Below are positions 39,410 through 48,878 of a stretch of 64,000 nt of DNA, in pieces. Under the pieces are notes generated by a model that had not been told where the DNA came from, searched no databases, and saw only the letters and a program-made list of their open reading frames with translations. Position numbers and translations under genes: made by a program. The stretch comes from JTS-AC122 sp050246015 (lineage in GTDB: Bacteria > Planctomycetota > Phycisphaerae > Phycisphaerales > UBA1924), in assembly GCA_050246015.1 (NCBI GenBank), contig JBFWWU010000001.1, positions 62,001 to 126,000 on the forward strand, in the 5' to 3' direction. Within the stretch, counting starts at the first letter, position 1; the number at the start of each line of letters is the position of its first letter.

Positions 39410-41002
39410 ATGCGTAGCGAATCCCTACGCCCCGAGACAATCAGCGCGCACCCGCTCGACGCCGCCGAACCCGCCACGGCGGTTGACGCTCCGGCCGACG
39501 ATCGATCCCGCGCCGGCGCCGCCTTCCGCCGTGATCGCCGCGGCACGGTTTCCCGCCGCGCGATGTTCGCCGGCGGGGGCGCGGCCCTCGCCGCCTTCTG
39601 GAACGCCGCTCTCCCGGCCCGCGCCCGCACCGGACCCCCGGAAGTCTCTGCCGACGTTGACCCCGGGAGTATCCTGGCCAAACTCGTTCGCCGCACCACC
39701 ATGGGAATCACCGGCGCCGAGTTGGCGCGTGCCCAGACCCTCGGGTACGAAGCCTATCTCGAATACCAACTCGATCACACCGCGATCGACGACTCGGCCC
39801 TGAGCGCCATGCTCGCCCCCCTCACCACGCTCACGATGCAGCCATTCGAACTCGCTCAGCAGCAGGGCGGCACCATCATCTCGCAGTTGATCCAGGCCGT
39901 CATCCTCCGCGGCGTCTTCAGCAATCGCCAACTCTTCGAGCGCATGGTCGAGTTCTGGACCGATCACTTCTCCATCGACATCAGCGACGGCGACTTCGCC
40001 TACCTCAAGGCCGTCGATGACCGCGACGTGATCCGCGCCAATGCCCTGAGCACCTTCCCCCAGATCCTCTCCGCCAGCGCCCACAGCCCGGCGATGCTCC
40101 GCTACCTCGACAACGCCACCAGCGTCGCCGGAAACCCCAACGAGAACTACGCCCGCGAACTCCTCGAACTGCACACCCTCGGCGTCGACGGCGGGTACAC
40201 CCAGCAGGACGTCGTCGAGGTCGCTCGTTGCCTCACCGGGTGGACCTTCTACAACCGCAACGCCGGAAACAACACCGGCCTCTTCCGGTACAACAACCTC
40301 GTTCACGATAACGGGCAGAAGATCGTCCTGGGGAACATCATCCCCGCCGGCGGCGGGATGCAGGACGGCGTCACCGTGCTCGACATCCTGGTCAATCACC
40401 CCAGCACCGCCCTCTTCATCGCGAAGAAACTCTGCCGTCGCTTCCTCTCCGAAGATCCCCCCCAGAGCGTCGTCGCCGACGTCGCCGCCACCTACACCGC
40501 CACCGGCGGCGACATCAAGGCCATGATCCGCGCCATGCTCAAGCCCAACGTCCTCGCCGACGCCGAGCCCAAGTACAAGCGCCCCTTCCACATCCTCACC
40601 TCCATGATGCGCGTCCTCCCGGTCTCCATCGCCTCCACCAACACCCTCAGGACCCAACTCCGCGGCGCGGGGCACGAGCCGTACTACTGGGGACCCCCGG
40701 ACGGCTACCCCGACACCTTCGCCCATTGGTCCGGCCTCCTCCTCCCACGCTGGAATATGGCCTTCTCCCTCCTGGCCAACCAGACGACCGGTTCATCCGT
40801 CGATCTCGCTTCCTTCTTCGCCGGCGCGGTCAATGCCGACCAGATGGCGGACCGAATCCGCGATGTCATGTTCCAGGGAGACATGCCCGCCTTCGACCGA
40901 GATCGAATCCGCGACTACCTCCTCCCCAACCCGCCCAGCACCACTCGCCAGCGCGACGCCATTGCGCTCGCCGCGAGTTCATCAGGCTTCCAGTGGTATT
41001 GA
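39410..41002 (+). CDS. DUF1800-family secreted protein (Tat signal)
   Basis: A 530-residue protein. CGGAGG precedes the ATG at 39410. The N-terminus has a Tat-type motif (SRRAMFAGGGAALAAF) after a ~45-residue leader, so it is probably exported folded. The body matches DUF1800: LVRRTTMGITGAELARAQTL, MVEFWTDHFSI, NENYARELLELHTLGVDGGY and FIAKKLCRRFLSEDPP. DUF1800 genes nearly always sit beside DUF1501 genes, as here (130 bp). The function is unknown; roles in extracellular polymer handling have been proposed for such pairs. Confidence 0.9.
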   Translation: MRSESLRPETISAHPLDAAEPATAVDAPADDRSRAGAAFRRDRRGTVSRRAMFAGGGAALAAFWNAALPARARTGPPEVSADVDPGSILAKLVRRTTMGITGAELARAQTLGYEAYLEYQLDHTAIDDSALSAMLAPLTTLTMQPFELAQQQGGTIISQLIQAVILRGVFSNRQLFERMVEFWTDHFSIDISDGDFAYLKAVDDRDVIRANALSTFPQILSASAHSPAMLRYLDNATSVAGNPNENYARELLELHTLGVDGGYTQQDVVEVARCLTGWTFYNRNAGNNTGLFRYNNLVHDNGQKIVLGNIIPAGGGMQDGVTVLDILVNHPSTALFIAKKLCRRFLSEDPPQSVVADVAATYTATGGDIKAMIRAMLKPNVLADAEPKYKRPFHILTSMMRVLPVSIASTNTLRTQLRGAGHEPYYWGPPDGYPDTFAHWSGLLLPRWNMAFSLLANQTTGSSVDLASFFAGAVNADQMADRIRDVMFQGDMPAFDRDRIRDYLLPNPPSTTRQRDAIALAASSSGFQWY

Positions 41003-41132
41003 CATCATCCGTCGGGCCCCGACGCGCCTTGAGGAGGTACGGGCCCGACGGTTCTCGTTGTCCAGCCCCTCACGCATCCACCGACCGATCAGGACCACAC
41101 CCGCGCACGCATCGAAACGACCGAGGATCGTC

Positions 41133-42458
41133 ATGACCACTCACGAATCCTGCCATCACGGCGAAGCGACCGCCTGCCCCGAGTACTACCAGTTGTCGCG
41201 CCGCCGGTTCATGGCTGTCTCGGGTTCCGCCGCCGCCATCATCGCCGCCGCCCCCGCCTGGCTCCCACGCGTCGCCCTCGCCAAGGACCACCGCGGCACC
41301 ATGCGCGACGTCATCGTCTCCATCTTCCTCCGCGGCGCCGCCGACGGCATGTCGATCGTCGTCCCCTACGCCGAGAACGCCTACTACTCCAACCGCCCCA
41401 CCCTCGCGGTCCCGCGCCCCGACAGCGGCCTCCCCAATGCCGCGCTCGATATCGGCCCCGGTGGCAACGGCTTCTTCGGGTTCCACCCCCTCATGCAGCC
41501 CCTCATGCCCGCGTACAACAACGGGCACCTCCTCGCCGTCCACGCCACCGGCTCGACCGACCCCTCTCGCTCTCACTTCGACGCCCAGCGCTTCATGGAA
41601 GTCGGCACCCCCGACGACCCCTTCCTCCGCACCGGCTGGCTCGGACGCCACCTGCTCACCTCCGCCCCCTCCGACCCCAACTCCCTCCTCCGTGCCGTCG
41701 GCATCAGCACCGGCCTGCAACTCGCCCTCCAGGGTGGCCCCCTCACCCTCCCCATCCCCAATCTCGACTCCTACGGCCTCACCGGCACCCCCGCCACCCT
41801 CGCCGCCCGGCAGGCCGCGCTCGATAGCCTCTACGACAACGCCGGCGGCCCCCTCGGCACCATCGCCAACAACACCCTCGCCACCATCGACCTCCTCAAC
41901 ACCATCGACTTCGCCTCCTACGTCCCCGCCGGTGGCGCCGCCTACCCCACCGGTTCCCTCGGCACTGCCCTGAAGTCTGTCGCCGCTCTCATCAAGGCCC
42001 AGGTCGGCGTCGAGGCCGTCGCCATCGACGTCAGCGGCTGGGATACCCACGCCAATCAGGGCGCCCTCTCCGGCGCGCTCGCCTCGCTCATCGGAACCCT
42101 CGCCGCCTCCATGGGCGCCTTCTACACCGACATGATCTCAGATCCCAGCCCCACCGGCTTCCTCGTCGAAGTCCAATCCGAGTTCGGCCGCCGCCTCCTC
42201 GAAAACGGCACCCTCGGCACCGACCACGGCCACGGCAACATGATGCTCCTCCTTGGCCAGTGTGTCGCCGGCGGCCGCGTCCTCTCCCACTGGCCCGGTC
42301 TCGCGCCCGAACAACTCTTCGAAGGCCGCGACCTCAGCGTCACCATCGACTACAGAAGCATCCTGGCTGAAATCGTCCAGCAACGCCTCGGTAACCCCAA
42401 TCTCGACTTCATCTTCCCGGGGTTCACCCCCTCGTTTGAGAGCGCAGTGGCTTGCTGA
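41133..42458 (+). CDS. DUF1501-family secreted protein (Tat signal)
   Basis: A 441-residue protein of the sulfatase-like alkaline-phosphatase superfamily clan. The N-terminus has a Tat motif (SRRRFMAVSGSAAAIIAAAP). The body shows VSIFLRGAADGMSIVVPY, GFHPLMQPLMPAYNNGHLLA, HATGSTDPSRSHFDAQRFME, DVSGWDTHANQGAL and VQSEFGRRLLENGTLGTDHG followed by HGN, which carry the family's conserved Asp/His residues. It is the standard partner of DUF1800. A dockerin-tailed protein follows 94 bp downstream on the same strand, perhaps in the same transcription unit. Confidence 0.92.
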   Translation: MTTHESCHHGEATACPEYYQLSRRRFMAVSGSAAAIIAAAPAWLPRVALAKDHRGTMRDVIVSIFLRGAADGMSIVVPYAENAYYSNRPTLAVPRPDSGLPNAALDIGPGGNGFFGFHPLMQPLMPAYNNGHLLAVHATGSTDPSRSHFDAQRFMEVGTPDDPFLRTGWLGRHLLTSAPSDPNSLLRAVGISTGLQLALQGGPLTLPIPNLDSYGLTGTPATLAARQAALDSLYDNAGGPLGTIANNTLATIDLLNTIDFASYVPAGGAAYPTGSLGTALKSVAALIKAQVGVEAVAIDVSGWDTHANQGALSGALASLIGTLAASMGAFYTDMISDPSPTGFLVEVQSEFGRRLLENGTLGTDHGHGNMMLLLGQCVAGGRVLSHWPGLAPEQLFEGRDLSVTIDYRSILAEIVQQRLGNPNLDFIFPGFTPSFESAVAC

Positions 42459-42552
42459 CTCCGCCCGATCTCTGCGTTCCACACAATTCGATCTACCTCC
42501 CGAGATACCATCATCCGAACCACTCAGCCGACGTGGGCGATGGAGAATGACA

Positions 42553-43542
42553 ATGACCTGCAATCGAGCCCGACCGTCCCTGTGCATCCTCATTCTCTCG
42601 TTCGGCGCCGCCGGCGCGGCGGTCGCCCAGACCGATCTCTTCAGCAATCAAAGCGCCTCCCCCAGCACCCCCGCCCTCGGCGCCGCCTCCACCACGCTCA
42701 GCGGCGCCCCGGCTCCCGCCGGTTCCATGTGGAGCGAGGCGCCGGCCATCGGAACCGCCGAGGCCAATGCCGTTGCCGGTTTCAGCACCCATGTCACCGG
42801 CCTGACCGGCGCCTACCGCTTCGCCGACGACTTCACCGTCACCGACCCCGCCGGCTGGACGATCAACTCCGTCTCGTTCTTCGCCTACCAGACCGGCGCG
42901 TCACCCCTGGTATCCCCCTTCAGCGCGATCAACGTGCGGATCTGGAGCGGCCGCCCCGGCGATCAGGCCAGTTCGATCATCTTCGGCGACACCACGACCA
43001 ACCGCCTCATCTCCTCTGTCTCCACCGCGGTCTACCGCGTCTTCAACACCGTCGTCGCTCCCCAGCCGATCGCCCCTGATACGACTCGTCTCATCTGGCG
43101 CTCCACCGCGGCGCTGGGGAATCTGCATCTGCCGCCGGGAACCTATTGGCTCGATTGGCAGTACACCACCGTCAACCCCGCCGAAGAGGCATTCTCCCCT
43201 CCCGCCACCACGCCCGGCTCGCGGAATCAGCCCGGCGCCAACGCGCGCCAGTTCCGCATCGCCGGCAGCGCCACCGCCGGCATCTGGGCCAATGCCGTTG
43301 ACCTTGGCAAGCCCTCCCTCGCCCCGGACCTCGCGCAGGACTTCCCGTTCATCATCAATGGACTCGCCGGCGCGCCCTGCGCCGCCGACTTCAACGCCGA
43401 CGGAGCCGTCAACAGCCAGGATTTCTTTGACTTTCTCTCCGCCTTCTTCGTCCTCGCGCCACAGGCCGACGTCAACCACGACACCTTCGTGAACTCGCAG
43501 GATTACTTCGATTTCCTCAGCGCCTTCTTCGTCGGCTGCTGA
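42553..43542 (+). CDS. Secreted protein with twin dockerin-like C-terminus
   Basis: A 329-residue secreted protein of unknown function. The ATG at 42553 is favoured over one at 42547 because GGAG then sits 7 bases upstream. Signal peptide ~1-24 (PSLCILILSFGAAGAAVA). The body is a beta-sandwich-like domain (YRFADDFTVTDPAGWTINSV, IRLWS-type strand INVRIWSGRPGD, LPPGTYWLDWQYTT). The tail has DFNADGAVNSQDFFDFL and DVNHDTFVNSQDYFDFL, ending FFVGC. The DUF1800 and DUF1501 genes precede it, and repeat copy 3 lies 31 bp after its stop. Confidence 0.83.
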   Translation: MTCNRARPSLCILILSFGAAGAAVAQTDLFSNQSASPSTPALGAASTTLSGAPAPAGSMWSEAPAIGTAEANAVAGFSTHVTGLTGAYRFADDFTVTDPAGWTINSVSFFAYQTGASPLVSPFSAINVRIWSGRPGDQASSIIFGDTTTNRLISSVSTAVYRVFNTVVAPQPIAPDTTRLIWRSTAALGNLHLPPGTYWLDWQYTTVNPAEEAFSPPATTPGSRNQPGANARQFRIAGSATAGIWANAVDLGKPSLAPDLAQDFPFIINGLAGAPCAADFNADGAVNSQDFFDFLSAFFVLAPQADVNHDTFVNSQDYFDFLSAFFVGC

Positions 43543-43573
43543 CACGACAACGCCAGATCGCCTTCCACTCCTC

Positions 43574-43600
43574 GTGGAGCGGGCGTCCCGCCCGCTTCTT
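43574..43600 (+). repeat. Dispersed hairpin repeat, copy 3
   Basis: GTGGAGCGGGCG, TCC, CGCCCGCTTCTT. The 8-base arms AGCGGGCG and CGCCCGCT pair perfectly around a 3-base loop. Relative to copy 1 the fourth arm base changed A to G and its partner T to C, keeping the pair. Confidence 0.8.
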
Positions 43601-43660
43601 CAAGCCTGCTTTCGCAATCTGACGTTGTAGAGCCGACAGCGCCGGCCGATACGATGCGCC

Positions 43661-44716
43661 ATGCCCAGCGCCTCCGATCCGCCGCTTCCGCCGCTCCCCT
43701 CTCGCGACCCAACCGGACACAAGGGAACCTTCGGCACCGTCGCCGTGGTCGGCGGCAACGCCACCGCTGACGCCCGCATGATCGGCGCTCCCGCCCTCTG
43801 CGCCGCCGCGGCCCTGCGCGCCGGCGCCGGGCTCGTCCGCCTCGTCACGCCCGAGCCCATTCTCAGCGCCGCCCTCACGCTCATCCCCAGCGCCACGGGC
43901 AGGGGGCTCGCGGTTCACACCGCCGGCGAGCACTCGCACGACCTGATCCCACACGAAGCCGCCGCGGTGCTCGACGACCTCCTCCGCGAATGCGATGCCA
44001 TGGTCATCGGGCCCGGCCTCGGCCACGCCAGCGGTGCGCAGGCCGCGACTCTTCGCGCCCTCCAGAACGAACGCGTCCCCGTCGTCGCCGATGCCGACGC
44101 CCTGAACTGCCTCGCCCTGATCCCCGAGTTCACCCGTGAGTTGCGGGCCCACGCGATCCTCACCCCGCACCCCGGCGAGTTTAGACGCCTCTGCGACTCG
44201 ATGGGACTGCCCGGCCATCTCGGGCTCGCCGCCGACCGCGCCTCGGCCTGCCAACAACTCGCCCAGCGCCTCGGCGGCTGCGTCATCGTCCTCAAGGGCG
44301 CCGGCACCGTCGTCTCCGACGGCGCCCGCACGTGGACACACCAGTTCGCTGATTCGGTCCTCGCCACCGCCGGCACGGGCGACGTCCTCTCGGGCATTAT
44401 CGCCGCGCTCGTATCACAGTTTGTGCCGCGACGCTCAGACGCCCAGGCCGCCATCGACTCCCTCTCGGGCGTGCCCGCGGATGTGCTCCAGCGGATGCGC
44501 CAGGCCGTCAGCGCGCGGGACGCCGCCAACGATCCCGCCTCGCGCTCCCCGGCCCTGTCGCTCTTCGACGCCGCCCGGCTCGGCGTGGTCGTCCACGCCC
44601 GCGCCGCCCAGCACTGGCGCCACGCCCATCACGACGCCGACGCCGGCCTCCTGGCGCTCGAACTCGCCTCGTGTATCCCCCACGCCATGCGCTCGCTGCG
44701 CCGGCCCCATCCCTGA
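43661..44716 (+). CDS. nnrD: ADP/ATP-dependent NAD(P)H-hydrate dehydratase
   Basis: A 351-residue ribokinase-fold enzyme that repairs damaged NADHX/NADPHX back to NAD(P)H. Family motifs: KGTFGTVAVVGGNATADARM, GAGLVRLVTPEPI, AMVIGPGLG, DADALNCL, ILTPHPGEF and the phosphate-binding ATAGTGDVLSGIIAAL. The usual N-terminal NAD(P)HX epimerase domain (NnrE) is absent, so it is the dehydratase alone. A ~45-residue insertion follows the ATAGTGD helix (RRSDAQAAIDSLSGVPADVL, then RMRQAVSARDAAND). It follows the dockerin gene by 118 bp and may have its own promoter. Confidence 0.92.
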   Translation: MPSASDPPLPPLPSRDPTGHKGTFGTVAVVGGNATADARMIGAPALCAAAALRAGAGLVRLVTPEPILSAALTLIPSATGRGLAVHTAGEHSHDLIPHEAAAVLDDLLRECDAMVIGPGLGHASGAQAATLRALQNERVPVVADADALNCLALIPEFTRELRAHAILTPHPGEFRRLCDSMGLPGHLGLAADRASACQQLAQRLGGCVIVLKGAGTVVSDGARTWTHQFADSVLATAGTGDVLSGIIAALVSQFVPRRSDAQAAIDSLSGVPADVLQRMRQAVSARDAANDPASRSPALSLFDAARLGVVVHARAAQHWRHAHHDADAGLLALELASCIPHAMRSLRRPHP

Positions 44717-44743
44717 CGCCGCCCCCGCTCAGCCACGCCCGCA

Positions 44744-46465
44744 TCACACGATCTGCAACGTCGGGAGCTCTCCCAGCGTGAGCGGCGAGCGCTTCTCTCG
44801 CAGCGCCTGACGAATCTCGGCCAGCCGGAACATCGCCGGTTTCGGCTGCGCCCCCGCCGTGATCAGCCCGTCCGCGCGATAGTGCGGGCCTCGCGGCGCC
44901 GAGGCGTCGAACAACTCGTGCCAGCACACGCTGTGAACGTACGGCTTGCTCGTCGCAATCGCCAGCACGTGCGTCAGCCACTTGCACTGCGCCGCCGGGA
45001 CCCAGTTCGTCCGCCAGTACCCCGGCGGCACGGTGCTCAGCCCCCCCTTGGTCACCCCCGCCCCTAACTCGGGGAACGCCTCGCTCGGCGCCGAGCACGA
45101 CGAGATGCACAGCGGCTTCTCCAGCACCGCGAACCGGTCCAGCAGCACCGAGACCGACATCAGGTCCCGCGTCCAGCGCCCCAGTTCCGGAAAACCCATC
45201 TCCACCCGCAGACCGAACAGGTCCGCGTTGATCCCCGCCTGCGAGATCATCTCCGCGTACAGCATCGGCGGGATCGACCGCGGGTTCTCCGCGTAGTACT
45301 CGCCCCAGGGCAGGTCGATCTCCACGATCACCTTCGCCCCGGGTTGCAACTTCCGCACCACCGCCACGCTCATCCGCGTCAGGTCCATCACCTGCTCGAA
45401 CGAGAACGTGAAGTTGCTGTTGACGTGCAGCCCGGATACCACCACCCACGTCCCCACCGTGCGCCGGTACCGCGTCACGATCGTCTTCACGTGCTCGTAC
45501 ACCAGTTCCCGCAGCGTCTCGTAATCGTGCTCCCAGATGTACAGCCACTCCGGCACCGCCCGCGGACGAAAGTCCACGATCGGTCCCCCGACTATCGGCA
45601 GCCGCGCCGTCCGCACCGCCCACTCGATCCACCGATCCGTCTTCGCAAACGCATACTTCCCCTCCGTCGGCTCCATGTCGATCCACCGCATCGGCATGCA
45701 CACAAAATCGCAACTCGCGCTCACCACCTTCTGAAGTTGCGGCGAGAACTGCTCCTGGTTCGCCACACACCCCACCTGCGGCGGGCTCGGCAGGATCACC
45801 CCCGCGTTCCCGATCAGCGCGTTGCGGCTCTCCGCCACCTCGTGCTCCGTCAGCGCCGAGTTGGGCGTCGCGATCGCCATCGCCGCTCGCACCAACTCCC
45901 CGCTCGATCGCTTCCCGTGCTGCACCACCGCCTGCTTCAGCGCCAGCAACTCCCCCGCTTCCAGCGCCAGCGACAACGCCTCGCGCCCGAGCAGGTCCGC
46001 GTGCGCGTCCCGGTTCTGGCTCTCCCGCGGGCTGCCCCCCGCCGTCACCACCGCCCGCGTAAACGCCTGCCGCGCGAGGTCAAACACCTTCATCACCGGA
46101 TCGTCCGGCCCAAGGTCAAACAGCGCCCAGTCCTCCAACTTGTTCAGCACCAGCATCAGCCGATGTCGCGCCAGTTCGATCGTCAGGATGTACGGCTTCT
46201 CCCGCTCCGGCAGCAGGCACGTCTGCAGCGCGATCACGCCCATCCCCAGCCCGCCCGGGCTCGGCGGCGACGGATCGATCGGCAGTTGCAGGCACAGCGC
46301 CGCCGCCTCCTGGTTCCGCTTCTCGCACCGGATCTGCCCGTCCAGCGTCCGCACGTCCGCCTGCACCGGAACATCGTCCGGCCCCAGAAGACACGCGTTC
46401 CGCATCGCCAACTCGCGCGCCGGCAGGGCGTGGCCGTTGTTGTCGTAGACCAGGAAGATCAGCAT
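44744..46465 (-). CDS. GH10-like TIM-barrel protein lacking the usual acid/base motif
   Basis: A 573-residue cytoplasmic-looking protein. The N-terminal ~230 residues are an unfamiliar mixed domain (MLIFLVYDNNGHALPARELA). The C-terminal ~330 residues resemble a GH10 xylanase barrel: FVCMPMRWIDMEPTEGKYAF, PEWLYIWEHDYETLRELVYE, and a late strand GLRVEMGFPELG where GH10 has its nucleophile Glu. The acid/base strand, normally W-x-V-x-N-E, reads WVVVSGLHVNSNF, with no Glu. It has no signal peptide. It may be a non-hydrolytic carbohydrate-binding relative. The ATG at 46465 starts where similarity-like sequence begins. Confidence 0.68.
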   Translation of the reverse strand: MLIFLVYDNNGHALPARELAMRNACLLGPDDVPVQADVRTLDGQIRCEKRNQEAAALCLQLPIDPSPPSPGGLGMGVIALQTCLLPEREKPYILTIELARHRLMLVLNKLEDWALFDLGPDDPVMKVFDLARQAFTRAVVTAGGSPRESQNRDAHADLLGREALSLALEAGELLALKQAVVQHGKRSSGELVRAAMAIATPNSALTEHEVAESRNALIGNAGVILPSPPQVGCVANQEQFSPQLQKVVSASCDFVCMPMRWIDMEPTEGKYAFAKTDRWIEWAVRTARLPIVGGPIVDFRPRAVPEWLYIWEHDYETLRELVYEHVKTIVTRYRRTVGTWVVVSGLHVNSNFTFSFEQVMDLTRMSVAVVRKLQPGAKVIVEIDLPWGEYYAENPRSIPPMLYAEMISQAGINADLFGLRVEMGFPELGRWTRDLMSVSVLLDRFAVLEKPLCISSCSAPSEAFPELGAGVTKGGLSTVPPGYWRTNWVPAAQCKWLTHVLAIATSKPYVHSVCWHELFDASAPRGPHYRADGLITAGAQPKPAMFRLAEIRQALREKRSPLTLGELPTLQIV

Positions 46466-46613
46466 GCCAGCAGGAGCCTCCGGCGAAACACGCGCCTTGC
46501 ACGCGCAAGCAGACTTGGAGGATAGGGGGGGAATGCCCCCAACGCGGGCCGGACGCCCGGAATGTCCCCCGCACCGCACCCCCGCGTCCGATTCACCCCG
46601 GCTGGCCCGATCT

Positions 46614-47615
46614 TCATCCACTCGGCGACAGCCGAAGTTCTTTCACCACCAGACCCACCACGGTGCCCGACGCCGCCGAGCAGACCTCCCCGGCGGATTC
46701 ACTCACGGGCGAACGCGGGCCGCCGCGACGACTCGCCGACGCCGCGACGTGCTTTTCGCGCGCCCGTCCCCGCAACGCCTGCGCGCTCGCCCGAAACACC
46801 ACGTCGATCGGGACGTCCACAATGCTCACGCTTGCGTACGACGTCATGATCCGCGTTCCCGTCTCATCATCCCCACTGAGCACACCCGCACGCGCTCGCT
46901 CGAACTCCGCGGCCAAATCCCGCGACGCACATCCCACCTCGCGCATCGAGCCCGAATCCGCGTCCGCTCCCCCCACCACTGATCGCAGCGCCCCGCGGAG
47001 CGCACCCAGGGGACCGCTCAGACGATCGCGAAGTTCGAGCAGCCGCGCCCCCGAAACCTGGGTCACGATCGGCATCGAGAAGACACCACGACGCCGCTGG
47101 AGCATCGATTCGGCGCGCTGAACAACCGACACCGGCGCCGACCTGGCAACCGGGACATCGTGCTTGTGCGCAAACTCATCCACTCGTGCCGCGATCGGGA
47201 TCGAAATCGACGGATCGGGGCCCCCTTTGAGCAGGTCCGAGCACACGCGGTCGAGGAAGCCGTGTTCGGAATCCTGACTCGAGACGTCAAACGCCGCGCG
47301 CAGCCGCCACATCCCCGCCTCGTCCGTCGCCTGCCGGCACGTGTCGCGCAATCCCGCCCCCAGATCTTCGTCACCCATCCCGGACTGAATCACGCCCGCG
47401 TTCCACAGCGGAATCGACCACCGGATCCGGTCCATATACCGAAAAAATCGCGGTGAGCGGCGCAGGGCCAGGTCGAAGTTCGCCCGATCCGAACCGGATT
47501 CCGGCGCCGGCATCAGGGTGATGACCCGGTCCGCCAGCAGCAGCGCGCACATCGCCGGCGCTTCGCGCGTGGCGAGGTGGTACGGGCTGACGGCAATGAT
47601 GAACGGTTTGCTCAC
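46614..47615 (-). CDS. Hypothetical protein
   Basis: A 333-residue protein I do not recognise. It starts MSKPFIIAVSPYHLATREAP and has no signal peptide or membrane helix. Residues ~60-80 (RYMDRIRWSIPLWNAGVIQS) are aromatic-rich. The last ~50 residues are Ser/Arg/Gly-rich and then hydrophobic (GTVVGLVVKELRLS). It lies 148 bp upstream of the GH10-like gene and 3 bp after galE on the same strand, suggesting an operon with both. The opening could be a Rossmann-like beta strand, but no motif confirms it. Confidence 0.7.
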   Translation of the reverse strand: MSKPFIIAVSPYHLATREAPAMCALLLADRVITLMPAPESGSDRANFDLALRRSPRFFRYMDRIRWSIPLWNAGVIQSGMGDEDLGAGLRDTCRQATDEAGMWRLRAAFDVSSQDSEHGFLDRVCSDLLKGGPDPSISIPIAARVDEFAHKHDVPVARSAPVSVVQRAESMLQRRRGVFSMPIVTQVSGARLLELRDRLSGPLGALRGALRSVVGGADADSGSMREVGCASRDLAAEFERARAGVLSGDDETGTRIMTSYASVSIVDVPIDVVFRASAQALRGRAREKHVAASASRRGGPRSPVSESAGEVCSAASGTVVGLVVKELRLSPSG

Positions 47616-47618
47616 GTT

Positions 47619-48692
47619 CTAATCCTGATGCCCCTGTTGCTTCCTTTTTGATTCGCTCGAATACCCGTTCGGGTTCGATTGCATCCATTTCCACGCGGTT
47701 CCGACAATCTGATCGATATCGGTCATCCGCGCGCGCCACCCAAGTTCCTGCTGGATCTTGCGTGGGTCCGCAAACAGCCGGGGGGGATCGCCCGCGCGCC
47801 GCGGCGCTTCGCTCACGGCGATCGTCCGCCCCGTCACCCGCCGGGCGGACTCGATGACCTCGCGGACGGAATATCCCTTGCCGATGCCGAGGTTGTATGT
47901 TCGAGTATCGCCCGGACGGAGCGCATCGAGCACCGCGGCGTGCGCGTCGATCAGGTCTTCCACGTAGACGTAGTCGCGGATGCACGTGCCGTCGGGTGTG
48001 GGATAGTCGGCGCCGAAGACGGCGATCCCGTCGCGTTGTCCGAGGGCGGCCTGAAGGACTACCGGAACCAGGTGGGTTTCGGGCTCGTGATGTTCGCCCA
48101 GGATTCCACTCTGATCGCACCCGGCGACATTGAAGTACCTGAGCGCGGCGAAGGCAAAGGGCGTCTTGGACTGCGAGGCGCGCAGGCCCGCGGCGTAGTC
48201 AAAGAGGATGCGTTCGGAAAAGAGTTTGGAGGCACCGTAGGGATTGATGGGTGCTTGGGGGCAGGTTTCGGGGATGGGGATGAACTGCGGCGGGGGATCG
48301 CCGTAGGTCGCGCAAGTGGAGGAAAAGACGAGGCGGTCAACGTGTCCGCTGGAACGATGGATGGCCTCGACGAGGCCGAGCGTCGCGGCGGTGTTGGTGC
48401 GGTAGTAGCGCAGCGGCTGGGTGACGGACTCGCCGACGTACGCCAGAGCGGCGAAATGCAGGACGCTGGTAACGGCGTGCGAGGTGATGATCTGGTGGAT
48501 CCGGCCGCTGTCTCCGACGTCGGCGTTGTAGAAGTGGAGGCGGCCGTGGGCGTGATCCTGCAATCGCTCGATCGCTTCGACGTGGCCGCGGACGAGGTTA
48601 TCGACCGCGACGACGGTGTGCCCATCGCGGAGCATTCGCTGCACTGCGTGCGATCCGATGTATCCTGCTCCGCCGGTGATGAGAATGCTCAT
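47619..48692 (-). CDS. galE: UDP-glucose 4-epimerase
   Basis: A 357-residue extended short-chain dehydrogenase that interconverts UDP-glucose and UDP-galactose. Rossmann motif GGAGYIGSH; FSSTCATYG and the catalytic YGASK; RYFNVAGCDQSG and HEPETHLVPVVLQAA are GalE-specific, as is GTCIRDYVYVEDLIDAH. AAGGAG precedes the ATG at 48692. It heads a likely operon with the hypothetical and GH10-like genes. Supplies UDP-galactose for surface glycans. Confidence 0.95.
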   Translation of the reverse strand: MSILITGGAGYIGSHAVQRMLRDGHTVVAVDNLVRGHVEAIERLQDHAHGRLHFYNADVGDSGRIHQIITSHAVTSVLHFAALAYVGESVTQPLRYYRTNTAATLGLVEAIHRSSGHVDRLVFSSTCATYGDPPPQFIPIPETCPQAPINPYGASKLFSERILFDYAAGLRASQSKTPFAFAALRYFNVAGCDQSGILGEHHEPETHLVPVVLQAALGQRDGIAVFGADYPTPDGTCIRDYVYVEDLIDAHAAVLDALRPGDTRTYNLGIGKGYSVREVIESARRVTGRTIAVSEAPRRAGDPPRLFADPRKIQQELGWRARMTDIDQIVGTAWKWMQSNPNGYSSESKRKQQGHQD

Positions 48693-48878
48693 GGGGCTCC
48701 TTGCCGCGCGCCCTGAAGAGAGACACAGACAGGAACGCGGACGGCACACTATTCGCAGGCACACGTCGGGAAGGAAAGCGGGCGGGGAGAAAATCGGAGG
48801 CGGGGGGCGGCTTGACTGTCACGATGGGGCCGGGGAGTGGACGCACGCCCGGCCGCCGGGGCGAAGTATCATGCGGTC

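Noticed and set aside
39425..40726. A 433-codon open frame on the minus strand across DUF1800
   Set aside because: Gly/Glu/Val-rich mirror of the DUF1800 gene; no ribosome-binding site or motif.
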